Source: Stentor roeselii (lineage: Eukaryota; Ciliophora; Heterotrichea; Heterotrichida; Stentoridae). Taken from it: a stretch of DNA of 64,000 nt. Position 1 is the stretch's first letter, and the number at the start of each line of letters is the position of its first letter. Where the stretch lies: the NCBI GenBank assembly GCA_006503475.1, contig RSEH01000046.1, forward strand, positions 62,001 through 126,000, given 5' to 3'. Both the position numbers and the translations under genes were made by a program. Shown here one piece after another: positions 18,439-29,336 of this stretch. The notes beneath the pieces are model-generated. The model searched no databases, was not told where the DNA came from, and saw only the letters and a list, made by a program, of their open reading frames with translations.

Positions 18439-20079
18439 ATGAATTCAATAAACTTCTCAACAAACTCTTCCTGCAGCACCTGCAAACAACAAGCGGAATT
18501 AATCTGCTTCTGTTCAAAGCAACTCTTCTGCGTCGCATGCATCGGGCCTCATCTGCTGCAAGTTGAAAGTTTTCCTCATCGGCCAGCAGTGTTAAAAGAA
18601 GACATGGCTCGGCTTATTGAGTTCAGTCTGATGAAGTTGGCAGCGAGTGAAAAGGAAATTTTAGAAAAAGCTGAAAAACAGCAAAAAACAAAAAAACTGA
18701 TTTCGACTCGACTTGAAAATGAAATCGTTTCAGTTGACCATTTCTTTAATTCAGCTGTTAACTCGATTTCTAGTCATTTTAAGAACTTGAAAACACTTTT
18801 GGACCTTAATCAAGGGAAAATTGTTGAATCTTTGAAATTTCAATGTGAAAAAACGAAAAGTAGTTTAAGGACACTTGAAGACTCTTTAGAAACTGAAGGG
18901 TTTCAGTTAAATCCAGTCATTCAGTCACTTGCTCTCTGTGCAGACCTGCATGAAATGACTCAGCTAGACCTTACTCACAAGTCAATCGAATCAACGGTTC
19001 AAGGCCTGGAAGACCTTCTTCAAAACTCAGTAAAATTCTCAGTAACCCTTAAAACTCCAGCTAAAACTACCTGCGAAGAAGCTGAAAACGATGAAAATTC
19101 TCCAGACCTTACTATTTTAAAGTACAACAACACAGAATCCAACTCAGGCGACGAAGGTGAACCTTTTTCACGTCTTCGTTTTTCAGTTAACACCCTGGAA
19201 AACCCTCGTTTCAGTTCACGTTACGAAAGAATTTCTTACAATAGTCCTCCTGATAAGAGAAGAAGTACTTTAGTGAAGTCATCAACAAGTCTAGTCTCGA
19301 AGAGGACTCTTTTCAAAGACATGCCGAAATCACTGATTTGGATTGATAAGATAAGTGAATGTCTTTTAAGCTACAATATTGAATCGGGTGAGACGTCATC
19401 GGCATTCATTCCTCATAAGAGTCAGGAACTTGAAGGTAGTGTCTGGTGCTTCAGCAGCGATGGAGGATTGGTCCTTACTGGGGGATACGCGTTGGCTTCG
19501 CGGAGGCAAACTCTGATTGTGGACTATGTCACTGGCACCACCTTTGCTGGCACTCCGATGAATGTTGGACGTTTTCATCATGCCATGGTTAGAGTGGGAA
19601 ACTTTATTTATTCAATCGCCGGCTCTAATGGCAACCCAGTCAAAGACTGTGAAAAATACTCGACAATGACTGACACCTGGCAAAAGGTCGGAAACTTAAA
19701 TGTCGCTCGTGAATTCTGCTCTGCTTGTGTCCATCGTGGCAGGATCTACGTCGCTGGAGGTGAAAACGCTGACTCAATTGAAGCCTACAACACTGTGAGT
19801 AATAAATTCTCTCTTCTCCGCATGAGACTTCCTCAACTTGGCAGAACTTTAATGGCAAGTGTGGAGGACCAGATGGTTATTTTTCAAGGAAATAAAGTTT
19901 TACACTTTGACTCTGCAAAAATGTCTTATGTTGAGATGAAAACACTTGAAGAGGAAAACTGGTACAGCCCTTCTTGTGTCTTGGTTCAAAATAAACTCGT
20001 TTTTTTTGTGAAAAAATCAACAGTTTTCGCGTTTGACTTCAACGCGAATGACTTAAAGGCACTTGTTACGTTAACTTAG
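18439..20079 (+). CDS. B-box-like zinc finger, coiled coil and Kelch repeat protein
   Basis: 546 aa from the first ATG (MNSINFSTNS); the frame upstream lacks ATG. Residues about 10-45 form a B-box-like zinc module (CSTCKQQAELICFCSKQLFC...HLL...H). Residues 55-190 are coiled coil, and residues about 310-540 contain Kelch-type beta-propeller units (FHHAMVRVGNFIYSIAGSNG, EKYSTMTDTWQKVGNL, SACVHRGRIYVAGG). This tripartite plan is like TRIM-type adaptors but without a RING. The zinc module is closely related to those of the two WD40 genes at 36.5 and 44.8 kb. Its stop overlaps the stop of the converging gene by 4 bp. Confidence 0.85.
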   Translation: MNSINFSTNSSCSTCKQQAELICFCSKQLFCVACIGPHLLQVESFPHRPAVLKEDMARLIEFSLMKLAASEKEILEKAEKQQKTKKLISTRLENEIVSVDHFFNSAVNSISSHFKNLKTLLDLNQGKIVESLKFQCEKTKSSLRTLEDSLETEGFQLNPVIQSLALCADLHEMTQLDLTHKSIESTVQGLEDLLQNSVKFSVTLKTPAKTTCEEAENDENSPDLTILKYNNTESNSGDEGEPFSRLRFSVNTLENPRFSSRYERISYNSPPDKRRSTLVKSSTSLVSKRTLFKDMPKSLIWIDKISECLLSYNIESGETSSAFIPHKSQELEGSVWCFSSDGGLVLTGGYALASRRQTLIVDYVTGTTFAGTPMNVGRFHHAMVRVGNFIYSIAGSNGNPVKDCEKYSTMTDTWQKVGNLNVAREFCSACVHRGRIYVAGGENADSIEAYNTVSNKFSLLRMRLPQLGRTLMASVEDQMVIFQGNKVLHFDSAKMSYVEMKTLEEENWYSPSCVLVQNKLVFFVKKSTVFAFDFNANDLKALVTLT

Positions 20080-20993
20080 TTATTAATGTACTCATAAACC
20101 TCGATTTCTTCTACTTTTCTTGGAGACTCCAACTCCCATATCAACTTTTCTTCGAATTTTTCTGAAAGTCTTAAAAACTCTGACTCTGGGAAAGTTTTTA
20201 ACGTGATTGATTGTAAAGCTTCCTGGAAGTCTTTCTCAAGATCTGTAAGAGATTGAAGGAACCACTCGAAAGTCTTGAAAGTTTGAAGGGCTTGATGAAG
20301 AATAGTCTTCGCAGGAAGAGGAAAGTCGTTAAAAGAGTATCTTGATAAGATTTTTTCTTTGATTTTTTCTGTTTCTTCATGCATCCGGGCTGAGATTTCC
20401 TGGTATTCTGGAGAATTAACTGAGAATCTTTTACCTGACCTGATAATCTTAAAGGTGTGTTTATAGGTCATGTAAATAGTGACCTCGTAAAGCTCTTTTA
20501 TTATTTTTAAAACAATCTCTGGAGTCACTTTTTCTGGAAGTGATGAAGATAGGACTGGAACTTGTCCTAAGTAGGCAGAGTTTAGTTTTGACTTCAAGGA
20601 AGTGAAATGTGATTGAATTTCGTGGTCTTGGGAATAAAGAGTTTTGCAGAGGTCTTCTAGTTGATCTGGCTTTAGGTTGAAACGAAGGCAGACCTCGACT
20701 TCGATTCTTCGGATGTCGGAAACTATTGGACTGTGTTTTTCGATTATTTCGCTGACTTGAAGAATGTTTGAAGTGCCGAGTTTAGCTTGAATGCTCTTTG
20801 AAAATGTGGCTAGGGTTATTATATAAGGAGTTAGTTCTTGGTCTAAGGAGGTTAGAAGATCAAGAAGTGACTCTCGGGGTAAGTTTAGGTAGGAAGGTTT
20901 TACTTCTGTTTGCTCGGTCAGGTAGTAAAGACCGTACATTGTCAGTGCTGCACCTGCTCCTGCTAATAGGTATTTGTAGAGAGACTTTTGCAT
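20076..20993 (-). CDS. N-terminally membrane-anchored alpha-helical protein
   Basis: 305 aa. Residues 8-26 (YLLAGAGAALTMYGLYYL) form one hydrophobic segment after a short basic N-terminus (MQKSLYK), suiting a signal anchor or a mitochondrial/peroxisomal outer-membrane tail. The remaining 275 residues are predicted helical and moderately acidic, without recognised motifs. No family assigned. Its TAA stop (20076-20078) overlaps the TAG of the converging Kelch gene, so the two transcripts must overlap at their 3' ends. Confidence 0.75.
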   Translation of the reverse strand: MQKSLYKYLLAGAGAALTMYGLYYLTEQTEVKPSYLNLPRESLLDLLTSLDQELTPYIITLATFSKSIQAKLGTSNILQVSEIIEKHSPIVSDIRRIEVEVCLRFNLKPDQLEDLCKTLYSQDHEIQSHFTSLKSKLNSAYLGQVPVLSSSLPEKVTPEIVLKIIKELYEVTIYMTYKHTFKIIRSGKRFSVNSPEYQEISARMHEETEKIKEKILSRYSFNDFPLPAKTILHQALQTFKTFEWFLQSLTDLEKDFQEALQSITLKTFPESEFLRLSEKFEEKLIWELESPRKVEEIEVYEYINN

Positions 20994-22145
20994 TTTTTTT
21001 TAGATTATTTTAAGATTTAGGATTTTTATTGAGATGTTTTATTATAAGTTTTTTGTGGTGAAGAAGAAATATGAACTTAATACTTTGAAAATTGATTAGT
21101 CTAAAGAATTGAAATTTTTTTTATCTTAATAAATGTGTTTTATTTAAGGTGTTGATGAACTGGTCTTCAAGCTTCTCATTGATTAAGGTTTTGACTTCAA
21201 AATATATGAGTTTTAAGCTTCAAAACTCTATAAACAACCTCATATTGTCTCTGGAAGACTTCAGGTCATATATTTTTACTCCTTGATGGAAATTATGCTA
21301 TAAAGAGCCCCAGTCTTAACGATTTTTTGTTTAGTTCTTCTGGAAATCTTCAAGAACTTCTGATGATTTTTGAGTTATGCTAGACACTATTTTTGGAATG
21401 ATTCGTGATTTGAAGCTTTTTTGACGATCTTAACTAAATTGGCCACTTATATTCAATGTGTCTTGCTTTTTTTATTGAATTTTGATAACTTGTTTGAAGA
21501 CTGTTATTTATTGCTTAATCCCTAAAATTTTCCCAGTGATATTAAAACAGCTTTTTCTCGGTTAAGGGTAAATTTAATACTCTTATATATTGATATATCG
21601 ATCTATAAAACACGTATTTAAAGTTAAAGAATAGCTCAAAATAAAAAGAAAAAATATCGAAATTCTATGAAACTCTTAAGTAATCAAAAATAAATTATTC
21701 AAGTTGGCACATTAAAAGTACTAGATCGATCATATAAACTTTAAAAAATTAAAAAAATCATAAATTCAATCCTGCTCCTTATCAAAATTCTAAAACTCTA
21801 CTATAATTAAACAAAGCTAAAAATCTAAAATTAAACATAAAAATTCTGAGTTTTCACAAGACTTGCTAATATAATAATAATTTTAAAATTCTATAGAAAA
21901 CTTTTCACAACCAAATCAATAAAATTCAAAATCTTCATCAAAGTTCATCACAAAAATCAAAAAATAACCCTGTGTAAAAGCCTTCTTCTCAACCAAAACA
22001 AAAAAAATCAAAACCACCCAAATTTCCTAAAATCCTCTAAAGCCCCATTCAACCCTGCCAAAAACTCCTTCCAATCCAGACTCAAATCCATTTCCCTAAT
22101 AAACTAACGAATAAAACCCAGCAAGGCAATCCGAACCAATAATAA
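20994..22145. other. AT-rich intergenic region, divergent promoters
   Basis: 1.15 kb between two divergent genes, the longest spacer of the left half. It is T/G-rich at first and A/C-rich from about 21560, with many CCC/CCA words at 22000-22140, just upstream of the Spt5 start. No coding frame or structured RNA was recognised. Confidence 0.5.
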
Positions 22146-24281
22146 ATGTCCAGTGATTCCGATGACTACGACTATTCCGAAGACTACATCCAAGAAAAGC
22201 GTAAAAAGAAGCGAACATCAAAAGGAACTAAAAAGAAAAAAAACTTCACTCGAAGTAAATTCATCGACGACGAAGCCGTGACCGACAACGAAGACAACTC
22301 AAGTCTTGAAGACGGCTTCGAGCGCGAGCGAGAAGAAGCAGAAAATTTGGCGACGATGTACGACAGACGGCGAATGCAAATCGACACACGGACTCCAGAA
22401 GAGATCGCTGCAGACCTCGAGCGACGAACACAGCGACAGTTCGGTGCCCTTCCACGAGAGTTAAGTGATTTAGGCGACCAGATTCGCCTTCCCGCTGTTT
22501 CCGATGCGAAGTTATGGCAAGTGCGATGCAAGAAGGGAAAAGAAAGAGAAGCCGCTATTAACTTACTTCATAAAGCTCTTCATAAAAGACTTGAAGGAGA
22601 CCCTTTACAGGTTTTATCAGTTTTTGCCTCGAATCATGTGAAAGATTTTATTTATGTTGAGGCTTATTCTATGCAGCATGTTGTGCTTGGGATTAGAGGA
22701 ATGCATATGTTGTATGAAAATCAGGTTAAACTTGTACCGAATAATGAAATGGTCGAGGTTTTTGCTATGGAAAAAGCTCAGAAATTGCATATTAAACCTG
22801 GGTCTTTTGTTAGGATTAGGTCAGGGGATTATAAAGGAGACTTGGCACAAATTGTTAGTCTTGAAGAACATCGAGGAAGGGCCATGATCAGGGTTGTACC
22901 CAGGCTGGAAGAAGGAGGAGTCAAAAAACAACAGAGGAAAAGTGGGAATAAAAGGATTAGACCACCTTGTAAACTTTTTAATCCTCAGGATTTTAGAGAT
23001 GCTGAAAAGAAAAGGGATGGAGCTGAACAGGGACAGTTTTTTTATTGTTGGAATGGGATGCAGTTTCATTCTGGATTCTTGCATAAGTTTATGTCGCTTA
23101 GAAGTCTCCAAGCAAGTGAAATCAACCCAACTTTAGCTGAAATTCAAGTCTTTCAAGCTACAAACAAAGAAAATGTGCAAGAAAGCATCCCTTTCGCCCA
23201 AGGTAGAAAGATTCAGTTTGTCCAGGGAGATAAAGTAAAAGTTGTCAAAGGTGACGTAAGGGGTTTGACGGGAACTGTTCACACAAATTCAGATGGAATG
23301 ATTTCGATTGTTCCTCATGTTGATGATATGAAAGGACAAAGATATGAATTTCCTTCTAGTGATTTGTGCAAGTTTTTTGAAGTAGGTGATCATATCAAGG
23401 TCATTGATGGGAGATATGCAGGGATTACTGGTATGATTGCTCATACTGCTGAAAATTCTGCTGATATTTTATGTGATGTGAGTAAGGAGGTAATTACTTG
23501 TTTGTGCAACGACTTAAAACTAACAGAAGAAATAAGTTCCGGTCAATCCCTTACGTCAAACTACAAAGTCTTCGACATCGTTTCACTAATGAACGACAAC
23601 ACCTTCGGTCTAGTAACAAAAGTAGATTCCGAGTACCTGACAGCAGTGATGAACAGCGGCGAGACAAAAAACGTATGGCTTCACGAAATAAGCAAAAAAT
23701 ACTCTTCAAACCAAAGCGCATCACTGGACCGCGACCAGAACTCCTTAAGCCGAGGAGACATGGTAAAAATCTGTCAAAGTCGCAGTCCTCTCTACAACAA
23801 AATCGGTTCAATCAAAAACAGTCTTCGAGGCGTTTTATTTCTTTCAATCCCCAACGAAGGCGAATTCGGGATCGTCCCAATGAAGTCTTCATTTTGTTTA
23901 CTTCTCGGAACTGACAGCAGACCTATTGACGAAGACGATAAAAAACGCTCAGAGCTGAAAAATAAACAAATTATTTTAAAGTCAGGGCCTTATAAAGGAT
24001 TTTCTGGAAGAGTTGTTGATGTGAATGATAATAAAGCTAAAGTTGAACTCTGCACTTCAAGCAAACAGATCGTTGTTGATGTTGAGGCTTGTGAACTGCT
24101 GAAAAGTGGAGAAAATAGCATCTCGATATTGAAACAAGATAGTATTAAGACACCTGCTGCTCATTCGCCGGGATATGGACTTAGTACACCTGCGCAGGAA
24201 ATGTTTTCGCCGTGGGAAACTCCGAGACATGACTCGTATCATCAACGCTCGCCTAGTGCTCATAGGTCTTATCGGGGGTAG
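22146..24281 (+). CDS. SPT5: transcription elongation factor Spt5
   Basis: 711 aa. A basic/acidic N-terminus (SDSDDYDYSEDY, then KRKKKR) is followed by a NusG-like NGN domain at about residues 122-210 (LWQVRCKKGKEREAAINLL, VKDFIYVEAYSMQHV). Several KOW units follow (KPGSFVRIRSGDYKGDLAQI, FVQGDKVKVVKGDVRGLTG, VGDHIKVIDGRYAGITG, LKSGPYKGFSGRVVDV). With Spt4 it forms DSIF, which rides on RNA polymerase II and controls pausing and processivity. It is shorter than animal Spt5 (about 1,000 aa): the C-terminal repeat region is reduced to a short Ser/Pro tail with a few TPA/SPG/TPR-like phosphorylation sites. Confidence 0.95.
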   Translation: MSSDSDDYDYSEDYIQEKRKKKRTSKGTKKKKNFTRSKFIDDEAVTDNEDNSSLEDGFEREREEAENLATMYDRRRMQIDTRTPEEIAADLERRTQRQFGALPRELSDLGDQIRLPAVSDAKLWQVRCKKGKEREAAINLLHKALHKRLEGDPLQVLSVFASNHVKDFIYVEAYSMQHVVLGIRGMHMLYENQVKLVPNNEMVEVFAMEKAQKLHIKPGSFVRIRSGDYKGDLAQIVSLEEHRGRAMIRVVPRLEEGGVKKQQRKSGNKRIRPPCKLFNPQDFRDAEKKRDGAEQGQFFYCWNGMQFHSGFLHKFMSLRSLQASEINPTLAEIQVFQATNKENVQESIPFAQGRKIQFVQGDKVKVVKGDVRGLTGTVHTNSDGMISIVPHVDDMKGQRYEFPSSDLCKFFEVGDHIKVIDGRYAGITGMIAHTAENSADILCDVSKEVITCLCNDLKLTEEISSGQSLTSNYKVFDIVSLMNDNTFGLVTKVDSEYLTAVMNSGETKNVWLHEISKKYSSNQSASLDRDQNSLSRGDMVKICQSRSPLYNKIGSIKNSLRGVLFLSIPNEGEFGIVPMKSSFCLLLGTDSRPIDEDDKKRSELKNKQIILKSGPYKGFSGRVVDVNDNKAKVELCTSSKQIVVDVEACELLKSGENSISILKQDSIKTPAAHSPGYGLSTPAQEMFSPWETPRHDSYHQRSPSAHRSYRG

Positions 24282-24329
24282 TTAGAATATTAGTTTAATC
24301 AAGGATATTTAGTAGTTCTTATAATTTTA

Positions 24330-26765
24330 ATGGCAACATTAGCTTTACGAAACACTTCAATGTACAATCCTCTAGAAAACGACTACGAAGGCGACGATAA
24401 CCACGAAAACGGATCAATGGTAAATCCAAGATCATCCTCAGCATACTACCGTAGACGAGATTCTAAACTAATAACAGCTGACCAGAAAGTAATGAGAGCT
24501 GTTTCAATGATAAACGATGCTTTAGACTCAGACCCTATAAAGAGGTTCCGAGAACGTAGTAGTTTTTCAGAGTTCAAATGGATAATCTACCCCGACGACA
24601 CTTTCAAGATAATCTGGGATGTATTGGTAGTGATGTAATCCTCATTCAGGGTAATGTTCTACACAATCACAGTGATTCCCTATCGAATCGCTTTTCCATC
24701 TAAAGACACACAATTTTGGAGAGTTTTCGACCTGATAGTTGACTGTTTTTTCATGATTGATATCATTATCAACTGTTTCACTGCTTTTTACAAGACCCAG
24801 GACATGATCGAAACAAGTAACAAAGAAATTTTTTTGAATTATTTCAAAACTTGGATGGTTTTTGATATCTTGGCCTCGATTCCCTTTCAAGAAATTTTTA
24901 AAGAAGAAAGTTGGAATAGTATGATTAAGTTTGGAAGACTTCCACGACTTTATCGTCTGATAAAAATCGCGAAAATTATTAGAGTGATAAAAAACCAGGG
25001 ATTTTCAAACTTCAGTGAAAGGTTTGGGATTAGTTTTTTAAAAATTCCTTTGAGTTTGAAGAGAATGCTTTATTTTTTAAGTGTTTTTTTTCTGGTTTGT
25101 CATTTGATATCTTGTTTGTGGTTTTTTATATCGACTATTGAAATCAGTAAAAACAGAAACTGGGTTATTAAGTATGGAGTTCAGGACTTGGATGAGTTCG
25201 ATTTGTATATTTGTAGCTTGTATTGGACTGTTACTACATTGACTACTGTTGGATATGGAGATATTACTCCTGATAATAACTTGGAAAGGGGGGTTTGTAT
25301 GTGTGTCATGATTGGAGGAGTGTTTTTTTACTCTTATACTGTTGGAACTATTACTTCACTTATGTCAGAGAGTGATAGAAGAAGGGCTAAGTTTGAGAGC
25401 AAGCTGCATATTCTTAATGACATTCAAAAAACCTTCCAAATCAAAAACAATCTCTACAAAAAAATCAAAGCAGCAATTTTATTCGACCAGTCCCGTCTAA
25501 ACAAAGAAAGAGACGAGATAATCGAGTCCCTTCCACGAAAGCTTTCCCTTCAACTAAAGTTCATAATAAACCAAAACCTAGTAAAAGACAACCATTTTTT
25601 CGACGGTAAGCCAATTCGTTTCATAAACGTGATTCTCTCCCACCTGAAGCCATTCAAGTTCAACAACCGAGAATTCATTTTTTACCAAGGACAATATTCA
25701 GGCGAGATGTATTTCTTGACAAAAGGAAAATTAAACCTAGTAAAGACCCAAAACAAAGAAATGATAACGATAGGAACAATAGAAGAAGGCGATTACTACG
25801 GCGATGTTGAGATAATCTTGTCAATCACCCACGACTTCGGAGGTCGCGCAGGGCGCGACACTGAATTAATGGCTCTCGGCCGCGAGGACCTTTTCATGAA
25901 AGTCCTCAGCAACTGTGAGGAAAGTTTCAAAGACAAGATAATCGACGAGGCTGATAAAAGACGAAAGAAATTCACTGAAATGATGCAAGAGGCAGTAACA
26001 AATCACAATATAACTAAAAATATCGCAAGAAGTGTCAATAACCATGAACGACACCCTTCTTCTGCTGGAAGTGACTCACTTTTTAGAAATAACAGCAAAA
26101 CTAATGAAAGACGTATCAGAAAGATAAGAAATACTTTGTCGAAAAAAACTATTTCAATGCTTGAGTCTACTGCTGGCGATTATCAACTTGATGCTATGAA
26201 GAAAAAACTTAGCTCGGTTGAGTTGTTTGTCGGAAAACTTGAGGAACGTGTTGTGCTTTATTTGAAAAAACAAGGGAAAAGTGATTTGGAAATTTTTGAA
26301 ATTTTAGGATGTGGTAAAGTGACTGGATCGGATGTTGGAGAACATTCCAGTGCGATTGATGATGATTTTAAGTTGAAAATTAGCAGGTTTTCTAATCAGA
26401 AGAATAGGGGAGTGGATGGTAGTGAACCTCCTGAAGGAAGACCTGTGATTATTCAGACGTTTTTGGAGAATAATGCTGTTGAGAGCTTTAGTAATATTCA
26501 GAACTTGTCGAAGGATAAGGATTTGTTTATTTTTTCTAATATTGAAAGACAGAAAATTAGAACTATGACTGAAATGAGGAAGGATGAGGATAAGGATATT
26601 GTTCAAAATATTAGTGTTAAGGAATTTAAAATACCTGAAGATAAGGACGAAAATATTAATGAGATTATTTTAGAACTTGAGAAAAGAGTAGATGGTGATG
26701 ATGAAAATCAGTCAAAGTCTGAAGTTAGCTTGAGTTTCGTGAGAAGTAATGAAAAATCAAAGTGA
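24330..26765 (+). CDS. cyclic-nucleotide-binding voltage-gated K+ channel
   Basis: Spliced product 806 aa: exon 24330-24634, intron GTAATCCTCATTCAG 24635-24649, exon 24650-26765. The intron falls inside S1. Six transmembrane segments are visible. S4 carries Arg/Lys every third residue (RLPRLYRLIKIAKIIRVIK). The pore loop is TTLTTVGYGDITP, the K+ selectivity filter. After S6 comes a C-linker, then a cyclic nucleotide-binding fold (FIFYQGQYSGEMYFLTKG, GDYYGDVEI), then a long charged tail with a coiled coil (MKKKLSSVELFVGKLEERVVLYLKKQ). Ciliate EAG/CNG-like family, in plasma or ciliary membrane. Whether it binds cAMP or cGMP cannot be told. Confidence 0.93.
24635..24649 (+). other. 15-nt spliceosomal intron
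   Basis: GTAATCCTCATTCAG. Reading through gives an immediate TAA; removal restores S1 of the channel (VLVVM joined to VMFYTITVIPY). A at position 10. Confidence 0.95.
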
Positions 26766-26865
26766 TTATATTTTATGTTGTTGAATAATCATATAACCCT
26801 TAACAACCACCCAAAATTCCAAAAATTCTTCCCTATTAAAATCAATAAAAACCCACATATTTCTA

Positions 26866-28557
26866 ATGAAACCAAAAACCTTATCAGACTTCCAGTCCTG
26901 GCACGGCGAGTCATCCCTTTTCTTCAACCGAAAAAACGCTTTTTTCTGCGACACGTCCTACTCAAAGCACTTAAAAACAAGACAAGAACAAGAGTCAAAA
27001 CTCAAAAGTCTCAACGACAAATTCTCCCAACTCGAAACTCAATCAACCTCAAAAAAATTAGCATCATTAGCTTTAAAAACCCACGAAAAGTGGGTGAAAA
27101 TAAAGAAAGACCTGATGTCAGACCACGAGTATCAAGAGCATCTTCTTCACTCTTCCGCGATTTGCATTCAAAGACACGTTCGAGGTTTTCTTACTCGTCT
27201 TCAAACAAGTCTTCAGATCCTGTCATTGCGCGAGTTGCGAACAGACTTCTTAATCCAGGAGTCTTTAAAAACTGCAAAAGTTTGTTTTTTTCATTTAGGC
27301 GACCTGGTAGAGTCCGCAGCGAAGACCATTCAAAGAGCAGTTAAAAGATACTTACTTCGAGTGAAACTTTACAGACTTATTAGAACTTATTATGTGTTTT
27401 TAGAGGCGAAAAGCAAAAAGGCCTCTGATGTGATTCGAAGGTTTTTGTTGAAATTTGCTTGTAATGAAAAAATTGAGTCGATTTTATTTGAAAAAAATAG
27501 AGAGGCTCGATTAGTGCAGATTAAGGAAAATTTGGCTGTTTTGAAGGTGAAAAAGTTTTGGAAAGCTAAAAAACTTAACTTTCGGATACTTAAGGATAAG
27601 ATTTTAAGGATGAAAAGAAGAAAAACTGCACTTTTGAATAAGGAAAAATTTGCTAAAATGATGACGACTTCTGTGAAATCTGATAAAAGTCCTATTATGA
27701 GAAGTCTCACTCGTTCGCTTAGTGTTGAGTATTCTGATGAAGATGAAACTGAACTTCCTGAAAATGCTGAAGAACGACAAAAGGCCTTAGAGGAACTTGA
27801 AAGGTTAAAAAAAGAAAAAGAAGAGGCTTTGAAGGTTTTTAAGGAAAAGGTTTCTATTTGTAAGAAGGCTTACGGTGTGAAAGACCTGAAAGAAACAGTG
27901 ATTTTACCTTTTTTACAAGAGCGGGAACTAAGTGAAGTCGTCACGAATAGTCTAGAAGTCAGACTCTTTGAAACCACTGCCAGCTCTGCCCAGAAAAGAA
28001 TTTTCTTCGAAAGGACCCAACTGCCGCAGATCAGAAACACTCAAATCTCCTCCCCGGCCAAGGTCTGGACGAAAGGAGCCATAGTGCAGTCTTCTTCTCT
28101 TCCTCCTCTTCTAATCACTGAAAACAAATACACTTCAAAAGAAACAACTCGACATGTTTCAGTCCAAAATGACGAGTTTTCAGTGATTTTTCATAAAAGT
28201 CCCTGCAAAAGACATCTCGATTCAGGTCTTCATTCTTTTCAGCCAAATCCGCATCGAAGACACTCAGTTCTTAGAAATCAGTTTTTAAATAAGGGAACCG
28301 TCGCGAATATGATGAAAAAAGAGGAAAAAAAGAATAAACCTTATACTGGAAAGATCTGGAAAATGGGAAGAAGGTACTCGGAATATGTCACTGGACTTGA
28401 TAATGCTAGCTTTGAGAGAAAACCTTGGAAACCTTTGAGACTTGATAAGAGTATCTTGGAAACTAATGCGAGTACTCAGTTTGCATCTGGGAATATCAAA
28501 ATGCATCTTAGGATTAACAGTGATCCGACTTCTAACTTCAGTTTATTAAGTAATTAG
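26866..28557 (+). CDS. IQ-motif (calmodulin-binding) coiled-coil protein
   Basis: 563 aa. Two IQ motifs are clear: SAICIQRHVRGFLTRLQ near residues 102-118 and AAKTIQRAVKRYLLRVK near 150-166. Each fits IQxxxRGxxxR, so calmodulin or a centrin-like light chain is a likely partner. A third, weaker basic repeat follows (ASDVIRRFLLKF). Residues about 295-335 are an acidic coiled coil (EERQKALEELERLKKEKEEAL). The tail is basic and unstructured. Probably a cortical or ciliary cytoskeletal scaffold; in Stentor-type cells, centrin-based contractile fibres are a plausible setting, but that is speculation. Confidence 0.85.
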   Translation: MKPKTLSDFQSWHGESSLFFNRKNAFFCDTSYSKHLKTRQEQESKLKSLNDKFSQLETQSTSKKLASLALKTHEKWVKIKKDLMSDHEYQEHLLHSSAICIQRHVRGFLTRLQTSLQILSLRELRTDFLIQESLKTAKVCFFHLGDLVESAAKTIQRAVKRYLLRVKLYRLIRTYYVFLEAKSKKASDVIRRFLLKFACNEKIESILFEKNREARLVQIKENLAVLKVKKFWKAKKLNFRILKDKILRMKRRKTALLNKEKFAKMMTTSVKSDKSPIMRSLTRSLSVEYSDEDETELPENAEERQKALEELERLKKEKEEALKVFKEKVSICKKAYGVKDLKETVILPFLQERELSEVVTNSLEVRLFETTASSAQKRIFFERTQLPQIRNTQISSPAKVWTKGAIVQSSSLPPLLITENKYTSKETTRHVSVQNDEFSVIFHKSPCKRHLDSGLHSFQPNPHRRHSVLRNQFLNKGTVANMMKKEEKKNKPYTGKIWKMGRRYSEYVTGLDNASFERKPWKPLRLDKSILETNASTQFASGNIKMHLRINSDPTSNFSLLSN

Positions 28558-28665
28558 ATAAAATTATATTTTTTTTAAGGAGTTAGAGTAATTGGATGTT
28601 TAGATTAGAAAAGGATGCATCTAGGTGATTCAACGATGGGCTTCTATGTAATCTGTTAATAACTA

Positions 28666-29055
28666 CTAAAACCTGAGTTCATTCTTCAGAGGCATAGGCA
28701 TTGTTTTGCTTCTTTGACTTTCAGTAAGTAATCTTTGACGCCCTCTTAAGCCTCTTCCACGAGTGATGGCCACTCCTTTTCCAGTGGCAGTCTGTTTGAT
28801 TCTAGTGAACATTGGAGCGTTTTTGAACATATCAGGAACGATTACGAATCTGATCTGTGCTCCTCGAATATAAACCTGTTCGAGTATCTGAACATGCCCT
28901 TCTTTGGAAGTATAAGTCACAGTTTCAAGTCTGCAGTTCATGGTGTCTTCAGCATCAACCAGGTACCCTCGATAGACTTCTCCAGTTTTCAACTCGATGG
29001 TGACGACATGGTTTTCAGATTCATGCAGAAGTTTGATGGGAACTCCGATACTCAT
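28666..29055 (-). CDS. SNRPD3: small nuclear ribonucleoprotein SmD3
   Basis: 129 aa, full length. Sm1 motif: [28 protein letters not shown]. Sm2 motif: [23 protein letters not shown], where IRG and VIVPDMLKNAP are specific for SmD3. The C-terminus has the short RGRGLRGR box of SmD3, a target for arginine methylation. It is part of the heptameric Sm ring on U1, U2, U4 and U5 snRNAs, needed for splicing the 15-nt introns. Its promoter region (29056-29170) is shared with the divergent RNA gene. ATG context TTTATAAATATG. Confidence 0.97.
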   Translation of the reverse strand: MSIGVPIKLLHESENHVVTIELKTGEVYRGYLVDAEDTMNCRLETVTYTSKEGHVQILEQVYIRGAQIRFVIVPDMFKNAPMFTRIKQTATGKGVAITRGRGLRGRQRLLTESQRSKTMPMPLKNELRF

Positions 29056-29206
29056 ATTTATAAATAATCCTCTTTTAGCTGTATCAAGGTTAAAAGTTTG
29101 ATTAGTTTTGATGCTCCCATAATAGATTAGAATAATTTCTTTGTGTATTTCAAGGATTTGTGAGAGGATTAGTGGGTTGTCTTGAGCATCACTCCGGAAA
29201 CGTTAG

Positions 29207-29218
29207 CACCCTAACACC
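29207..29218 (+). promoter_or_regulatory. putative telomerase template
   Basis: CACCCTAACACC would direct synthesis of GGTGTTAGGGTG, which is the G-strand of the heterotrich telomere. The CACC at both ends gives the alignment plus template redundancy expected of a telomerase template. The neighbouring AAAAATCTA (29231-29239) resembles, from memory, the sequence just 3' of the Tetrahymena template; this may be chance. Confidence 0.6.
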
Positions 29219-29336
29219 AGTACCTTTGTGAAAAATCTACTCAGCTAAGCTGAGGGCTCAGACGGGGTCGCTGGTCTCTGCATGCAGCTCACGCTGAGGC
29301 TTGTCCGACCATGCAGAGCTCCCAGGACCCGAACCC

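Noticed and set aside
26775-27344. 189-codon frame overlapping the start of the IQ gene
   Set aside because: Arg/Lys-rich shadow of the IQ-motif gene in another frame.
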